Shown here: positions 17,305 through 27,410 of the stretch, one piece after another
Numbering within the stretch: position 1 is the stretch's first letter
How the letters are laid out: every line of letters begins with the position of its first letter
Origin: Nitrosomonas sp.
GTDB lineage: Bacteria > Pseudomonadota > Gammaproteobacteria > Burkholderiales > Nitrosomonadaceae
Assembly (NCBI GenBank): GCA_016710135.1
Contig: JADJLM010000001.1
Span: 558,001 to 622,000, forward strand
Length of the DNA stretch: 64,000 bases
Reading direction: 5' to 3'
The notes under the pieces: generated by a model
The model's input: only the letters and a program-made list of their open reading frames with translations
Database searches by the model: none
Told to the model about the DNA's origin: nothing
Made by a program: the position numbers and the translations under genes

Positions 17305-17638
17305 GCAAGGTAAGCATGGCAGTAATGTGGCGCAAGCGGAAAGTGCAGCCGATCCACCGGAATGGCAGCAAGCGCTAGAAGAACACGAAGCACAGCAGGA
17401 ATTGGAAGATGATCGCTTTCCGGTCTGGCCTGAGAATGAGGAACTCGTTGGTATCTTTATTGCGTTACGGCGGTGCTGGCAATTCGATAGCATGGCAGGG
17501 GTCTATATCGGTTTAAAGCGTCCATGGATTGAAAGCACACTGAGGTTAATGAATATCGAGCAAGCAAAACACCCGTCGATTTTTGAAGGACTCATGATCA
17601 TGGAAGATGCAGCGTTGCCCGTTTTAAATCGCAAATAA
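17279..17638 (+). CDS. phage tail assembly chaperone, second frame (gpT-type extension)
   Basis: A 119-residue frame that begins exactly at the stop of the first chaperone frame (TAATG) and ends two bases before the tape measure gene. It is acidic at first (EWQQALEEHEAQQELEDDRF) and helical later (GIFIALRRCWQFDSMAG, YIGLKRPWIESTLRLM). In tailed phages the second chaperone part is made as an extension of the first by -1 frameshifting; the signal at 17270-17304 supports this. Independent initiation at ATG 17279 is also possible through coupling. Confidence 0.7.
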   Translation: MDAARHWAAQGKHGSNVAQAESAADPPEWQQALEEHEAQQELEDDRFPVWPENEELVGIFIALRRCWQFDSMAGVYIGLKRPWIESTLRLMNIEQAKHPSIFEGLMIMEDAALPVLNRK

Positions 17639-17639
17639 T

Positions 17640-20600
17640 ATGTCACGTGACCTCGAAATTGGAATCCGCCTAACCGCAGACGGTAAGGCGCTGATCGGTG
17701 AAACTCAGAATGCTAAGCAGGCGCTTGGCGGGTTGGGTGACGCGGGTCAGAAAGCCGGTGGCGGACTGGGACAGGCTGCTAAACAATCGGATGCACTGGA
17801 AGCCAGCGCGTCCAGCCTAAAAACGGGTCTGGTTGCGGCAGCAGGTGCTTTTATACAATTCACTCACAGTAGGATTGGGCAGCCTAAAAGCCGCTAAGGA
17901 TGAAATGGTGTTCTTGCGCCAAGAATCGGATCGGCTTGGGCTGCAACTCGACACCACGGCGCAGCAATATACCAAGCTGGCAGTTTCTGCCAAAGGAACA
18001 AGGCTGGAAGGCCAAGCCATCCGCGATATATTTATCGGCGTGGCGCAAGCTTCCACCGTGTTAGGACTATCTGCTGCAGATACCGGTGGCGTGCTAACCG
18101 CCGTCGAACAAATCATTTCCAAGGGTAAAGTTTCCGCAGAAGAGCTGCGAGGGCAATTAGGCGAACGACTGCCCGGTGCATTTCAAATGGCAGCACGGGC
18201 CATTAATGTGACCACCGCAGAACTAGACGCCATGCTGGTGAAAGGCGAGTTAACGGCTGAGCAATTGCTGCCAGCCCTGGCGCTGGAGCTCAATAAAACA
18301 TTCGGGCCGCAAGCCGAACAGGCGGCGCAAGGCCTTAATGCACAAATAAACCGCTTCAATACGGCATTATATGATCTCAAGGTGGCGATTGGCGCGACCG
18401 GCTTGATCGATTTCTTATCGAGCGGCATTCAACTTGCTACACGCATGGCTAATGCCTTGTCTGGCGTATTTGGCGTTAGCGCCAATGCTTCAGCTATCGA
18501 TCAGCAACGGCAAATGATTGCCGGGTTGCGAGCCGATTTAGCCTCACTCAATGACCGCAAGAATGTGCCTTTAATTGGGGAGCTACTGTTTGATAGACAA
18601 CAAGCAGACCTGCTGAATCAACGTATCGACGATGCGGTAGCCGATTTGGTCAAAATGGAACAAGCTGTGACCGTAGAAAGTGCCGCATTAGGCGCTCAAC
18701 AGCAAGTATTGACGGGCGTTACCCAGTCGCTTGGCACGAATACGGAAGCCAAAAAAACGGCGATATCGGAGGCAACTCGCTTTGTTCAAGCTTTAACCAA
18801 AGAAGTGGAAAGCGTCGGCAAGGACGCCTTCGAGCTGAAACGATTGGAGGCAGCCAAGCTTGGTGTATTGCAAACTGCCGGGCCATTGATCGATGCCTTG
18901 GAACGCGAGACCAACGCACTGGAAGCACAAGCTAAGCAAACCCGGCAGCGTGAGGATGATTTGCGCAAGATCGCACAAGTGACCGAAAGCGTGGCGACTG
19001 CCGAAGAAAAACACACGGCGCGTGTCAAAGAATTAGATTACCTGCTGAATCAAGGATTGGGGCAAGAAAGCTACAATCGTGCGCTAAAGCAGGCAGAAGA
19101 ACAGTTTTTAAAAACCGGCAAGGCAGGTCGTGACGCATTCGATGAGATTTCGCAATACTCCATCCAGGCGCAACGTAACCTGCAAAACGCCTTGGGCGAT
19201 GCGCTTTTTGATGGTATCAACGGTCGTTTTGACGAAATGGTCGATGGCTTTGTGCGGGCGATTCAGCAGATGGTCACGCAAGCCTTGGCGGCTGATATAT
19301 TAGGTGCGCTATTCAATAAACCGAGTAGCAATATGGCTGCCTTGTTTGGGGCTTTAACTCCGACTGGCGGCGCAGGTGTAGCATCCGGAGCCGCAGGAAA
19401 CGCGCTCAATATGGCAAGCTTGGGTTCGTCGGCCATGAATTTATATCAAGGTGGGTTTGGCGCGTCGAGCCTGTTTAATTCGTTTGCGCTATCGGGCATG
19501 GGGCGCGGTCTTGGATTATCGGCGCAAATGGGCGGATCGGGGATGTCATTCCTAACCAACGCGGGTTCTGGTTTATCAGCAGGGATTGGCAGAGTTGCAG
19601 GGCCTGCGATGATTGCCTATGCAGCGACCCAACTTTTAGGTCGTTTGCGGGCGATAAGCGCCTCGGAGGTGGTTTTGGCAATGTGCTGAACACCATCGGC
19701 GATGTGCCGATTTTAGGCGATTTCCTGCCGGTCGTGCCTCTAGTCAATATGTTATTCGGACGTGGGCCTTTGAAGCAAAAAGAGACGAATTTGATCGGCG
19801 ACATCACGGCAGGCGGGTTTAGCGGTATCACTAGCACTAAATTCAAAGCCCAGGGTGGCTTGATGCGCAGCGATAAGGTAGACCGCGTCATGCTCGATAC
19901 CGATACCGGGCAACTGCTGGATCGTTTCGGTAGTTTAGTGGAAGGCGGCATATCGGGTGTGCTAGAACCATTTTCCGATCAGGCCAAGGATTACGCGTTA
20001 GAGCTGGGGCAGCATTTAGATGCCAGCATTGCTGGCATGGCAAAATCGCTGCGCGGTATGGCAGACACATTGGGTATCGGTTCACAGGCACTGGATGATT
20101 TTTCCATGTCGGTCAACATCGCATCCGAAAAAGGTAAATCGCTCACCGAAGAGCAGATTGGCCAAGTGATTGCCGATGCCGGTGATCAAATGGCACGCAA
20201 TTTGATCCCAGAAATCGATAGTCTGGCCAATAGTGGCGAGAGCGCTTTCCAAGCATTACAGCGATTAACCGGAGAGTTTGACGTATTAACCAGTCTGGGC
20301 GCAGCGCTAGGGCATTCGTTGGCTGATACGCGCACGTTCCTGAAGAGTGTATCGTTCAATGACCGTTCGGCGTTTGTCGAACAAGCCGGTGGGACGGATG
20401 CGTTGGCACAAAGCGTGGCGTTTTTCACGCAGAATTTTTTAACGCAAGCAGAGCAGCTAGCCCCTGCGATCGAGACCGTTAATACCAAAATGGCGGAATT
20501 AGGGTTGTCTGGCATCAAAACTAAAGCGCAATTTCGAGATATCGTAAAAGCGCAGGATTTGACGACCGAATCGGGGCAGAAAATGTTCTTGCAGCTCATG

Positions 20601-22517
20601 GGTATTCAGGAAGCGTTCCTGGCGGTAGCAGAAGCCTATGGCGCTGCCGCTGAAAATCAAAAGCTATTGGATGATGCGCTCGAGAAAGCGCAATATTCCG
20701 CACAACGTCGTGCAGAGCTTGAGGCGCGTGCTAGAAAAGAAGCACGGCGGGAAGAAGAGGCGCGCATCCAAGCAGAAGCCGCAGCCGCCTTGCGCAATGA
20801 GGCGCTCGCGTTACGTGAATCGCTCTTACTTGCCGGCGATGCGGCAGCGCTGCTTAGTAATGAATTAAAGATCAGTGACGGGTTGCGACCTGAGAGTTAC
20901 ACGGATAAAAACGGCCAATTTAACGCAGGCGCTTTCAATGCAGCCTACGCAACCTTGCAAGCCGGTCTTGCCAAAGATTTAATGGGGCAAGCCAGTGCTA
21001 ATGCGCTGCGCATCCAGGATGTGGGGGCATTGATGAGTAGCTTATACCGCACCATGACCAGCGATGAAGTCATCAAGCCGATCTATTTGAGCATTCGCGA
21101 TGCCATTGTCGATGGTAGTGGCGATCTAAGCAATCAAGTGCGTGATGCGGTCAGCGGTTTCGCCGGGGTTATGGAGCTAGCCCAGGCTAGACGTAATTAT
21201 GATGGGGGTGGTGTTGGTTTGGCTGGGGTGCGCACAGCGCGGCGCGACTTGAATTTTACGAGCGCGTCCGGTTTTGCCGGTGGTCGCATGCAATTTGGCG
21301 CGGATGTGGTGGCTTACGGACAAGCAATCGACGAACTCGATGGTCGTCTGAAAAGTGGCAAGATCACCGCCGAGCAACACGCAGCCGCAATGAGCGAGAT
21401 GAATCGAGTCATGGGTAGCAACGCGGGATTACTCAATGACGTAGAAGCACAAATGGAGCGCATCAGTAAAGCATCCTATCGATTAGGAAAAGCCGGGCTG
21501 GAAAGTATCGGTTTTTACTTTAACGATTTGACCAAGCAGACGCGAGCATTAGCGCAGTCTGCATCAGCGGCTGGGGAACCCATTGCTAAAGCGACAGAAG
21601 CTATCGGGCGGCTTAAAAGCATTAGCCAGGTTTTTGGGGAAAGTGCAGCGGCGGTGGTTGATGGCTTTGGCGGTGCAGGTAAACGTGGCGCTGCTGTCTT
21701 GGCGCAGGAATCGCGCCCTGGGTCTAAGACGAGCCGGGCGCTATTAATTGCAGAAGCAGCTGCCATTGCCGGGCAAGTGATTACCACGGCGGATGCGGCA
21801 CGATTTGCGCAAAAGCTGGCCTCTGATAAAGCGTTTGCCGATACCTCAACAGCCGGTTTGCGAGATATTTCGCTGCTGTTGGATGGGTTGAATGCTTTCG
21901 ATCCGCAATCGTTCGAAAACGCCTTTCTGCGCATCAATGAAGCATTAGCCAGCGGTCGTATCAATGAGCAGCAATACAGCACCCTGTTTAATACCGCATT
22001 AGATGCATTTGAGGGATTGGATGATGCCGCCGGTGGCGTTAAGAGTGCATTCGGGCAATTGCGCGACGCAGCGAGAAGCTTGGCCGATGAACTATTGCTA
22101 GATGAGGGGCTGAGTACGTTAAATAGCCGTCAATCTCTGGTCGAAGCGCAAAGGCAATTCGATGTATTAATGGCAAGAGCAAAAGGTGGTGACGCTGGCG
22201 CAGCAGGCGAATTATCTGGAACCTCGCGAGATCTGTTGCGCATTGCCCGTGATTCCGTCTCAAATAAAGCGGACTATGATTTTATTTTTGGCAAAACCGT
22301 AGCAGAATTACGCGATCTGGAAGGGGTTGGACCAGTGAATTCATCCCGCCTGGACGTGCAACCGGTCGTAGAAGAACTCAAACTGCTCAGAGAAGAAGTC
22401 AAGCGGTTGCGAGAAGAGAATAATCAAGGCAATCGTTCTGTGGCCAGTGGCACCACCCGCACTCGCCGCAAGCTCGAAGAATGGAGCGCTAATGGTATGC
22501 CAGCGACGGAGGGTTAG
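17640..22517 (+). CDS. phage tail tape measure protein, about 1,626 codons, two frame breaks
   Basis: It sets tail length and is threaded through the tube. The N-terminal MSRDLEIGIRLTADGKALIG plus a Gly/Ala linker gives way to the conserved tape-measure domain (SKGKVSAEELRGQLGERLPG, AFQMAARAINVTTAELDAM). A hydrophobic middle follows (residues about 560-700), then long coiled coils (ARKEARREEEARIQAEAAAA) and a C-terminal coil (ELKLLREEVKRLREENNQ). Frame changes lie near 17855 and 19645; the second restores a GGGFGNVLNTIGDVPILG segment. By the usual 0.15 nm per residue the tail would be about 240 nm. It follows the chaperones, as in all siphophages. Confidence 0.82.
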
Positions 22518-23433
22518 GTGAAATTAATTAAACCCATCGCAGTAACCAATTCCGTTTTTATTACAAGCACTGTCGCTGAAAATGATTATCCAGCCTGGGC
22601 GGCTTCAACTGCCTATGTTGTCGGCGATTTGCGCATCCGCACGGCAACGCACCGCATTTATAAATGCCTGGTTGCGCATACGTCAACTAGCACCCCGCCA
22701 GAACAATTGACAGGTGGCGTGACGCCGACTTGGGCCGACATTGCCCCTACCAACCAACGCGCTATGTTCGACGATGTGCGAGGCACATCGACGAGTGGTG
22801 CATCGCCATTAGTTGTGACACTGGCTCCTGGGAGTTGCTCAGGGTTGGCCTTGGTCGATATCGTTGGCGATTCTGTGAATGTCACCGTGACTAACGGCGC
22901 AGGGGGAGCGACGGTTTATAGTAAAACCATTGATGACCAACGAAACCGTGATCGGCACGGTTTGGGGAGCATTTTTTGCGGGAAGTGCAGCAAAAGAAAA
23001 GATCGCATTGACGGATTTGCCCATCGATTATGCAAACGCCCGCGTGATTATTACTATCACAGGCACCGGCACGGTAGGCTGTGGAATATGTCAGCCCGGT
23101 GTTGTTTATGAATTGGGTGTGACCGAAAACGATTACCAGGTCTCGTTCGAGGATTTCAGCAAAAAAGAAACCGATCCAGATTTTGGCTATGTGAGCATCG
23201 TGCCAAGGTCGGATCGCATGTTGTTGTCAGCTCAATTTGAGGTTGATTTTTATCTGGTTGCGCGTGTCAATCGGCTCATGCGCACCATGAAGCGTCAGGT
23301 CGCGGTTTATGTGCCGGTCGACGCGGAAGGTTACGAAACATTCATTACTGTGGGTTATGCGAAGGAGTTCGTTATGACCGCGCCTAATAGCAAATTTGCG
23401 ATGTGCAACATTGAAATAGAGGAGCTTGTATAG
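22518..23433 (+). CDS. phage tail tip/carbohydrate-binding-type protein, frame interrupted
   Basis: GTG 22518, preceded by GGAGGGTTAG, opens MKLIKPIAVTNSVFITSTVA. A short CBM5/12-like stretch follows (AYVVGDLRIRTATHRIYKC), then DVRGTSTSGASPLVV. The frame changes near 22935 and continues as GTVWGAFFAGSAAKEKIALT, VGCGICQPGVVYELGVTEND and a C-terminal YETFITVGYAKEFVM to the stop at 23433. Joined length is about 305 residues. Its place directly after the tape measure is where distal tail or tip proteins lie, but no classical Dit, hub or J-like gene is seen. It may be a simplified tip. Confidence 0.55.
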
Positions 23434-23434
23434 C

Positions 23435-24253
23435 ATGGCTATAACCCCGATTGACCCAGCACCAGCCCGAAATACGGCAGGATTTAAGCCGTGGGTAGAA
23501 TCTCTGCTAGAGACAGATCTGCCGCTGCTTTCCACGGAAATGGAAGCAGCCATCCTGGCGCTAAATACCAATAGCTGGACGGGAACCAGCACCACCTCCT
23601 ACACCCCAAATTCGGGAGGGATTGGCACGAAAGTGTTCACGACCCAATCCGGAAAATCCTGGCTGCCAGGACAGTGGGTAACCATCGGCTATACATCCGA
23701 TGGCCGTGAAAATGCGGTGGGTGTGGTGCAAGCTTATAGCGGCACGTCATTAACCCTTGATATAAAGCAAGTCAGCGGGCACAGCACGCCCCGCACCGCA
23801 TGGAATATCGCGTTTACACCACCAATTAATGCAATCGGAGACCAAGAGGTTGTGGTGCATACTGGAAATGGTTACGGATCAACCAATACCAGAATAAGGC
23901 GCTATACCACAACATTAAAAGCATCAGGTGGGGACATCACTTATGCTGACAGTCCCACCCTTGGTGCTAGTTTTACTTTTAATAAAAGTGGTGTTTATGA
24001 GATATACAGAGCCGAGAATTATGGTTCTGTGGTCGGTAATATAGGTATTTCATTGAATACAACAACACCATCCGCTTCTTTATCAATAATTGCAGAGCGG
24101 TTGATGATGTGTAGTGTCTCTAATGTTATTCCATATGTCGCATTTTCTCGCGCCGTGCAAATTACTGCAGGCGATATAGTGCGTCCTCATGACGGTGCTG
24201 CATTAAATAGCAACACCACTGACTGTTTTATGGCCGTTAAAAGGATCGCTTAA
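23435..24253 (+). CDS. phage tail fibre-like protein
   Basis: A 272-residue protein from ATG 23435, just after the previous stop and with GAGGAGCTTG upstream. The first 60 residues (NTAGFKPWVESLLETDLPLL) are a helical base; the rest is beta-rich with polar repeats (SWTGTSTTSYTPNSGGIGTK, TTLKASGGDITYADSPTLGA) and ends in a small compact domain. This looks like a receptor-binding fibre or appendage. Receptor and fold are unknown. Its stop overlaps the next start (ATGA). Confidence 0.55.
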   Translation: MAITPIDPAPARNTAGFKPWVESLLETDLPLLSTEMEAAILALNTNSWTGTSTTSYTPNSGGIGTKVFTTQSGKSWLPGQWVTIGYTSDGRENAVGVVQAYSGTSLTLDIKQVSGHSTPRTAWNIAFTPPINAIGDQEVVVHTGNGYGSTNTRIRRYTTTLKASGGDITYADSPTLGASFTFNKSGVYEIYRAENYGSVVGNIGISLNTTTPSASLSIIAERLMMCSVSNVIPYVAFSRAVQITAGDIVRPHDGAALNSNTTDCFMAVKRIA

Positions 24254-24786
24254 TGATACGTCTATTAATCAATGCCCCAACGGGTGAGCAAGAAATCATA
24301 CCTATCGATGAATCAGGGGCTTATTTTGACCCTGCGCGAGTATTATGGGATGAGCGAGTGGACGGGGAGTTGCCAGCGGTAACGCTCGGAAAAATGCAGC
24401 GCACTGGCAACCAGTTAGTCGAACTCGATGATTATCTGCCATCTTATATAAGCGCGGCAAAGGAAGCCAAAAACCAAGAACTGATGCTGGCCTATGAAGC
24501 CGCTGTTACCGTGCCAATCACGCACAATTCAATTGTCTGGGCGGCAGGACGCGATGATCAATCGCTGCTGGTATCATGCCTGGTTGCTGGATCGGTTCCG
24601 CCGGGTATGTACTGGCGTGATCTTAATAAAACGCCCCATGCCATGACATATGCAGATCTGCAGGCGCTGGCCGGTGCGATGATTGCTAGAGGATTTGCGG
24701 CGGATGGGGATCTGCAGGATAAGATTGCAGAAGTGACTGCTGCTTCTACTGTCGCTGCGGTTAACGCTATTGTATGGGGGACATGA
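24253..24786 (+). CDS. DUF4376 phage tail protein (fibre assembly type)
   Basis: A 177-residue protein. The C-terminal half carries the DUF4376 pattern: AYEAAVTVPITHNSIVWAAG, LNKTPHAMTYADLQALAGAM and a final helix EVTAASTVAAVNAIVW. DUF4376 domains are found in proteins encoded next to tail fibres, probably assisting or decorating them. The N-terminal part (MIRLLINAPTGEQEIIPIDE) looks like the stem binding module. It starts at ATG 24253, overlapping the fibre gene by one base. Confidence 0.65.
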   Translation: MIRLLINAPTGEQEIIPIDESGAYFDPARVLWDERVDGELPAVTLGKMQRTGNQLVELDDYLPSYISAAKEAKNQELMLAYEAAVTVPITHNSIVWAAGRDDQSLLVSCLVAGSVPPGMYWRDLNKTPHAMTYADLQALAGAMIARGFAADGDLQDKIAEVTAASTVAAVNAIVWGT

Positions 24787-24787
24787 T

Positions 24788-25561
24788 TTGAGTTCTATAA
24801 CAGCGATTCCAATTATTCCATGGATAGGCGGCAAGCGCCGCTTGGCAAAAAATATCCTGCCATTATTCCCAGAGCACGAATGCTATGTGGAGACTTTCTG
24901 TGGAGCTGCTGCTTTATATTTTATGAAACGCCAGTCGCACGTTGAGGTAATTAACGACATTAACGGCGAGCTTATGAATTTGTACAGGGTAGTTAAATAC
25001 CACATGGAAGAATTCATCCGCCAATTCAGATGGGCACTGGCCAGTCGAGAGCTGTTTAAATGGCTGCAAACTACGCCGCCGGAAACGCTCACGGACATAC
25101 AGCGCGCATCACGTTTCTATTTTTTGCAGAAGCTTTCATTTGGTGGCAAGTTAGAAGGACAAACATTCGGTACAGCCACAACCTCTTCACCAAGGCTGAA
25201 TTTACTGCGGATCGAGGAAGATTTAAGTCAGGCGCATTTAAGACTATCCAGAACCTTTATCGAGAATATTCCATGGCAAGACTGTTTACGTAGATACGAT
25301 CGCGAGCACACCTTGTTTTACTGCGATCCACCTTACTTTGGGACAGAAGGATATGGAGTGGACTTCCCGCTAGATTACTATATTCAAATGGCGGATATGG
25401 CCAGAACGATCAAAGGCAAGATGATCATATCGGTCAATGATATACCAGAAATGAGAGAGATTTTTAATGGGCTATCAATACAGACCGTTGAGATAACATA
25501 TACGGTCGGAGGAAGCCATAACCGATCAAGACGTCAGGAACTAATTATTAAGAGTTTTTGA
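24788..25561 (+). CDS. D12-class DNA adenine N6-methyltransferase (Dam-like), prophage right-end gene
   Basis: An S-adenosylmethionine-dependent methyltransferase that modifies adenine in DNA. Visible motifs: PWIGGKRRLA (residues 11-20), the FCGAAALYF SAM motif (near 38) and the catalytic DPPY (Asp at about residue 180). Length 257 is normal for the D12 group. TTG 24788 is preferred because GGGGGA lies six bases upstream; an earlier TTG at 24770 would overlap the fibre-assembly gene. Last gene before the right end, the same place as mom in Mu, so it probably protects phage DNA from host restriction. Recognition sequence cannot be read from the protein. Confidence 0.85.
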   Translation: MSSITAIPIIPWIGGKRRLAKNILPLFPEHECYVETFCGAAALYFMKRQSHVEVINDINGELMNLYRVVKYHMEEFIRQFRWALASRELFKWLQTTPPETLTDIQRASRFYFLQKLSFGGKLEGQTFGTATTSSPRLNLLRIEEDLSQAHLRLSRTFIENIPWQDCLRRYDREHTLFYCDPPYFGTEGYGVDFPLDYYIQMADMARTIKGKMIISVNDIPEMREIFNGLSIQTVEITYTVGGSHNRSRRQELIIKSF

Positions 25562-25592
25562 TAAAAAATGACAAATGCGAGCGTTCCTTAAA

Positions 25593-25651
25593 TCTCATAT
25601 AATTTGGCTCGTCTCATATAATTTGTGCTTCCGTCTCATATAATGTTTGCA
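25593..25651 (+). repeat. probable prophage right end with three transposase-site-like repeats
   Basis: TCTCATATAAT occurs at 25593-25603, 25612-25622 and 25634-25644; the first two share a further TT. They are spaced 19 and 22 bases apart, like MuA binding sites R1-R3. The terminal CA, common to Mu-like ends, is placed at 25650-25651. Beyond it a transposase reading frame resumes, so the phage inserted into that gene. The exact end and the target duplication cannot be proven without the left end. Confidence 0.55.
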
Positions 25652-26030
25652 GGCCTAGCAGGTGACGAAATTTGAGGATCGTCGTTTCATCAGGCATGGC
25701 ATCTTCTCCTGCATCCAGGCCTGCAAATTCACGCAGCATCGGCACATCATGCAACGCTTCTTCCATGCCCGGATCTGAATAACCAAACCATTGTTGCATC
25801 ATATGAATTCGCAGCATCGCTTCCAGCTCAAATGGCTTGCGTCCTAATCCTGCTACCGGATAGTGCGGCGCGATCCGATTTGTCCACTCTGCCCAAGAAA
25901 TCACTTGCTCCATTTCTTCGAGAAACTTTTTGTCTTGAACGCTTGGCGTATGCTTCCTCCGATGGAGTGGATCAGACTTACGCCGCAACACCTCTCTGAT
26001 TTGGCCGGTTTGCGCAATCGCTTGCACCTC
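25652..26030 (-). pseudogene. IS5-family transposase N-terminal fragment, cut by the prophage right end
   Basis: The minus-strand frame carries KKFLEEMEQVISWAEWTNRI, GRKPFELEAMLRIHMMQQWF, YSDPGMEEALHDVPMLREFA and MPDETTILKFRHLL. This is the DUF772 N-terminal domain of IS5/IS1182-type transposases, ending just where the first catalytic residues would follow. After HLL the sequence becomes the prophage end. The other half should flank the left end of the prophage, outside the window. The true start of the gene is unclear; upstream of the DUF772 part the reading looks noisy. Confidence 0.75.
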
Positions 26031-27215
26031 AATCCCCGCATATTGATACGACACGCAAGGGATTGCCCCGGTAATCTTAATGAGAACAAAATTTATGACA
26101 TTCTGGGCGGACGCTATAAACAAATTCGCAAAACTCATTTTGATTTCTTAATGGGCTTGTTATCGGGATTGAAAGCGCCCCATCAATTTGATGTGGCTAC
26201 ACTAAACCGGACACATTCCTTAAAATAATTGAAAGAAGGAGTGTATTTAAATGAACCAAGAAAAACCCAAAGTCTATACAGCTGAATTTAGGGAGTCATC
26301 GGTAAAGTTGGCCATTGAATCGGATAAACCGGTAGCCCAAACCGCTAGGGAAATTGGTGTGAATGAAAACACCTTGCATACGTGGATCAATAAATACAGT
26401 CGACCAGTTGATAACATAAAGGCAGTGCGCACTGACGAACATCTCTATGAAGAATTAAAGCGGCTGAAGAAAGAGGTTATCCGGCTGACAGAGGAGCGCG
26501 ACCTATTAAAAAGGCTGCCGCGTACTTTGCAAGGAACAACGGTGAAGTACGCCTGGATCAAACAGCATCGGGGCGAATTCACCATATTATCGATGTGTCG
26601 GTTTTTACAGGTCTCACAGAGTGCTTACTATGATTGGCTGCATCGAATTCCTTCATTCAGGGAACGAGAAGATGAGCAACTCAGCGGTATTGTAAAAAAA
26701 GTATTTGAAAAAAGTCGGAATACATATGGCACCCGCCGTCTCAAAATAGCTATGTTTCACCAAGGCCTATCCGTGGGGCGGCGGCGAATAAGCCGGACTG
26801 GCCTGTAAAACCAGACGTCGATTTAAAGCCACTACCAATTCAAAGCATGAATTGCCTATCGCGCCTAATTATTTGGATCGTCAGTTCTCCATCGATCAGA
26901 TAAATCAGGTGTATGTGGGTGATATCACTTATATTCATACTCAGGAAGGCTGGTTGTATCTGGCGGTCGTGATCGACTTGTTCTCCCGTCAGGTCGTGGG
27001 CTGGTCAATGGCCGCGTATATGAAAACACAGTTAGTCAACGATGCGCTCCAGATGGCTATTGGGAAACGTAGGCCCGACAAAGGTTTGTTATGGCATACC
27101 GATCGAGGTAGCCAATACGCCTCGGAAAGCCATCGACAATTACTAAAGCAGCATGGCATCCAACAAAGCATGAGCCGGAAGGGCAATTGCTGGGACACTC
27201 AGTCTAATATGTCAT

Positions 27216-27391
27216 GGAATGCCTGACTTGATTTGACCCGTGCTGGGATTGGCGAAGTGCCTTTGCGTTGACCTGTCGATCTAGTCCAGGCATTCCCCGA
27301 GCGTTACTGGGCCCAATACGTGACCTAATAGGAGCTTTGTCTTGCACCGTGAGTGTCCTGTTCGGTAAGTGGGATTGGTAATGCGCCAATC
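27216..27391 (+). ncRNA. candidate IS110 bridge RNA region
   Basis: The 213 bases before the transposase hold no gene. They can fold: GGAATGCCTGACT (27216-27228) faces AGTCCAGGCATTCC (27283-27296), nearly perfect over 13 pairs, and GATTGG (27373-27378) faces CCAATC (27386-27391). IS110 elements make a structured bridge RNA from this noncoding end that guides the recombinase to target and donor. The assignment rests on family, position and these stems; loops have not been matched to target. Confidence 0.45.
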
Positions 27392-27410
27392 TTGACTGAG
27401 GAGTATAGAT

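Larger units (their letters stand above)
1..25651 (+). mobile_element. Mu-like transposable prophage, late region to right end (left end outside window)
   Basis: Nearly all genes from 363 to 25561 lie on the plus strand, tightly packed with ATGA or TAATG overlaps. They follow Mu order for the head: lysis genes, DUF3486 small terminase, large terminase, DUF935 portal, MuF, gpG, protease/scaffold, decoration protein, capsid, DUF1320. The tail part has tube, chaperones and a very long tape measure but no recognisable sheath. This resembles transposable siphophages more than Mu itself. The right end is placed at the CA of 25650-25651, next to three repeats and inside an IS5-type transposase remnant. 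Repressor and transposase genes would lie to the left, outside the window. Many genes carry single-base frame breaks, so the prophage is either decaying or poorly sequenced. Confidence 0.85.

Noticed and set aside
25863..26228. 121-codon plus-strand frame opposite the IS5-type fragment
   Set aside because: It is antisense to a recognisable transposase domain and has no family pattern of its own.
26251..26808. IS3 OrfA-OrfB as a natural constitutive fusion
   Set aside because: The fused frame needs two separate one-base homopolymer losses, and OrfB is broken further on, so a sequencing or decay artefact is more likely.
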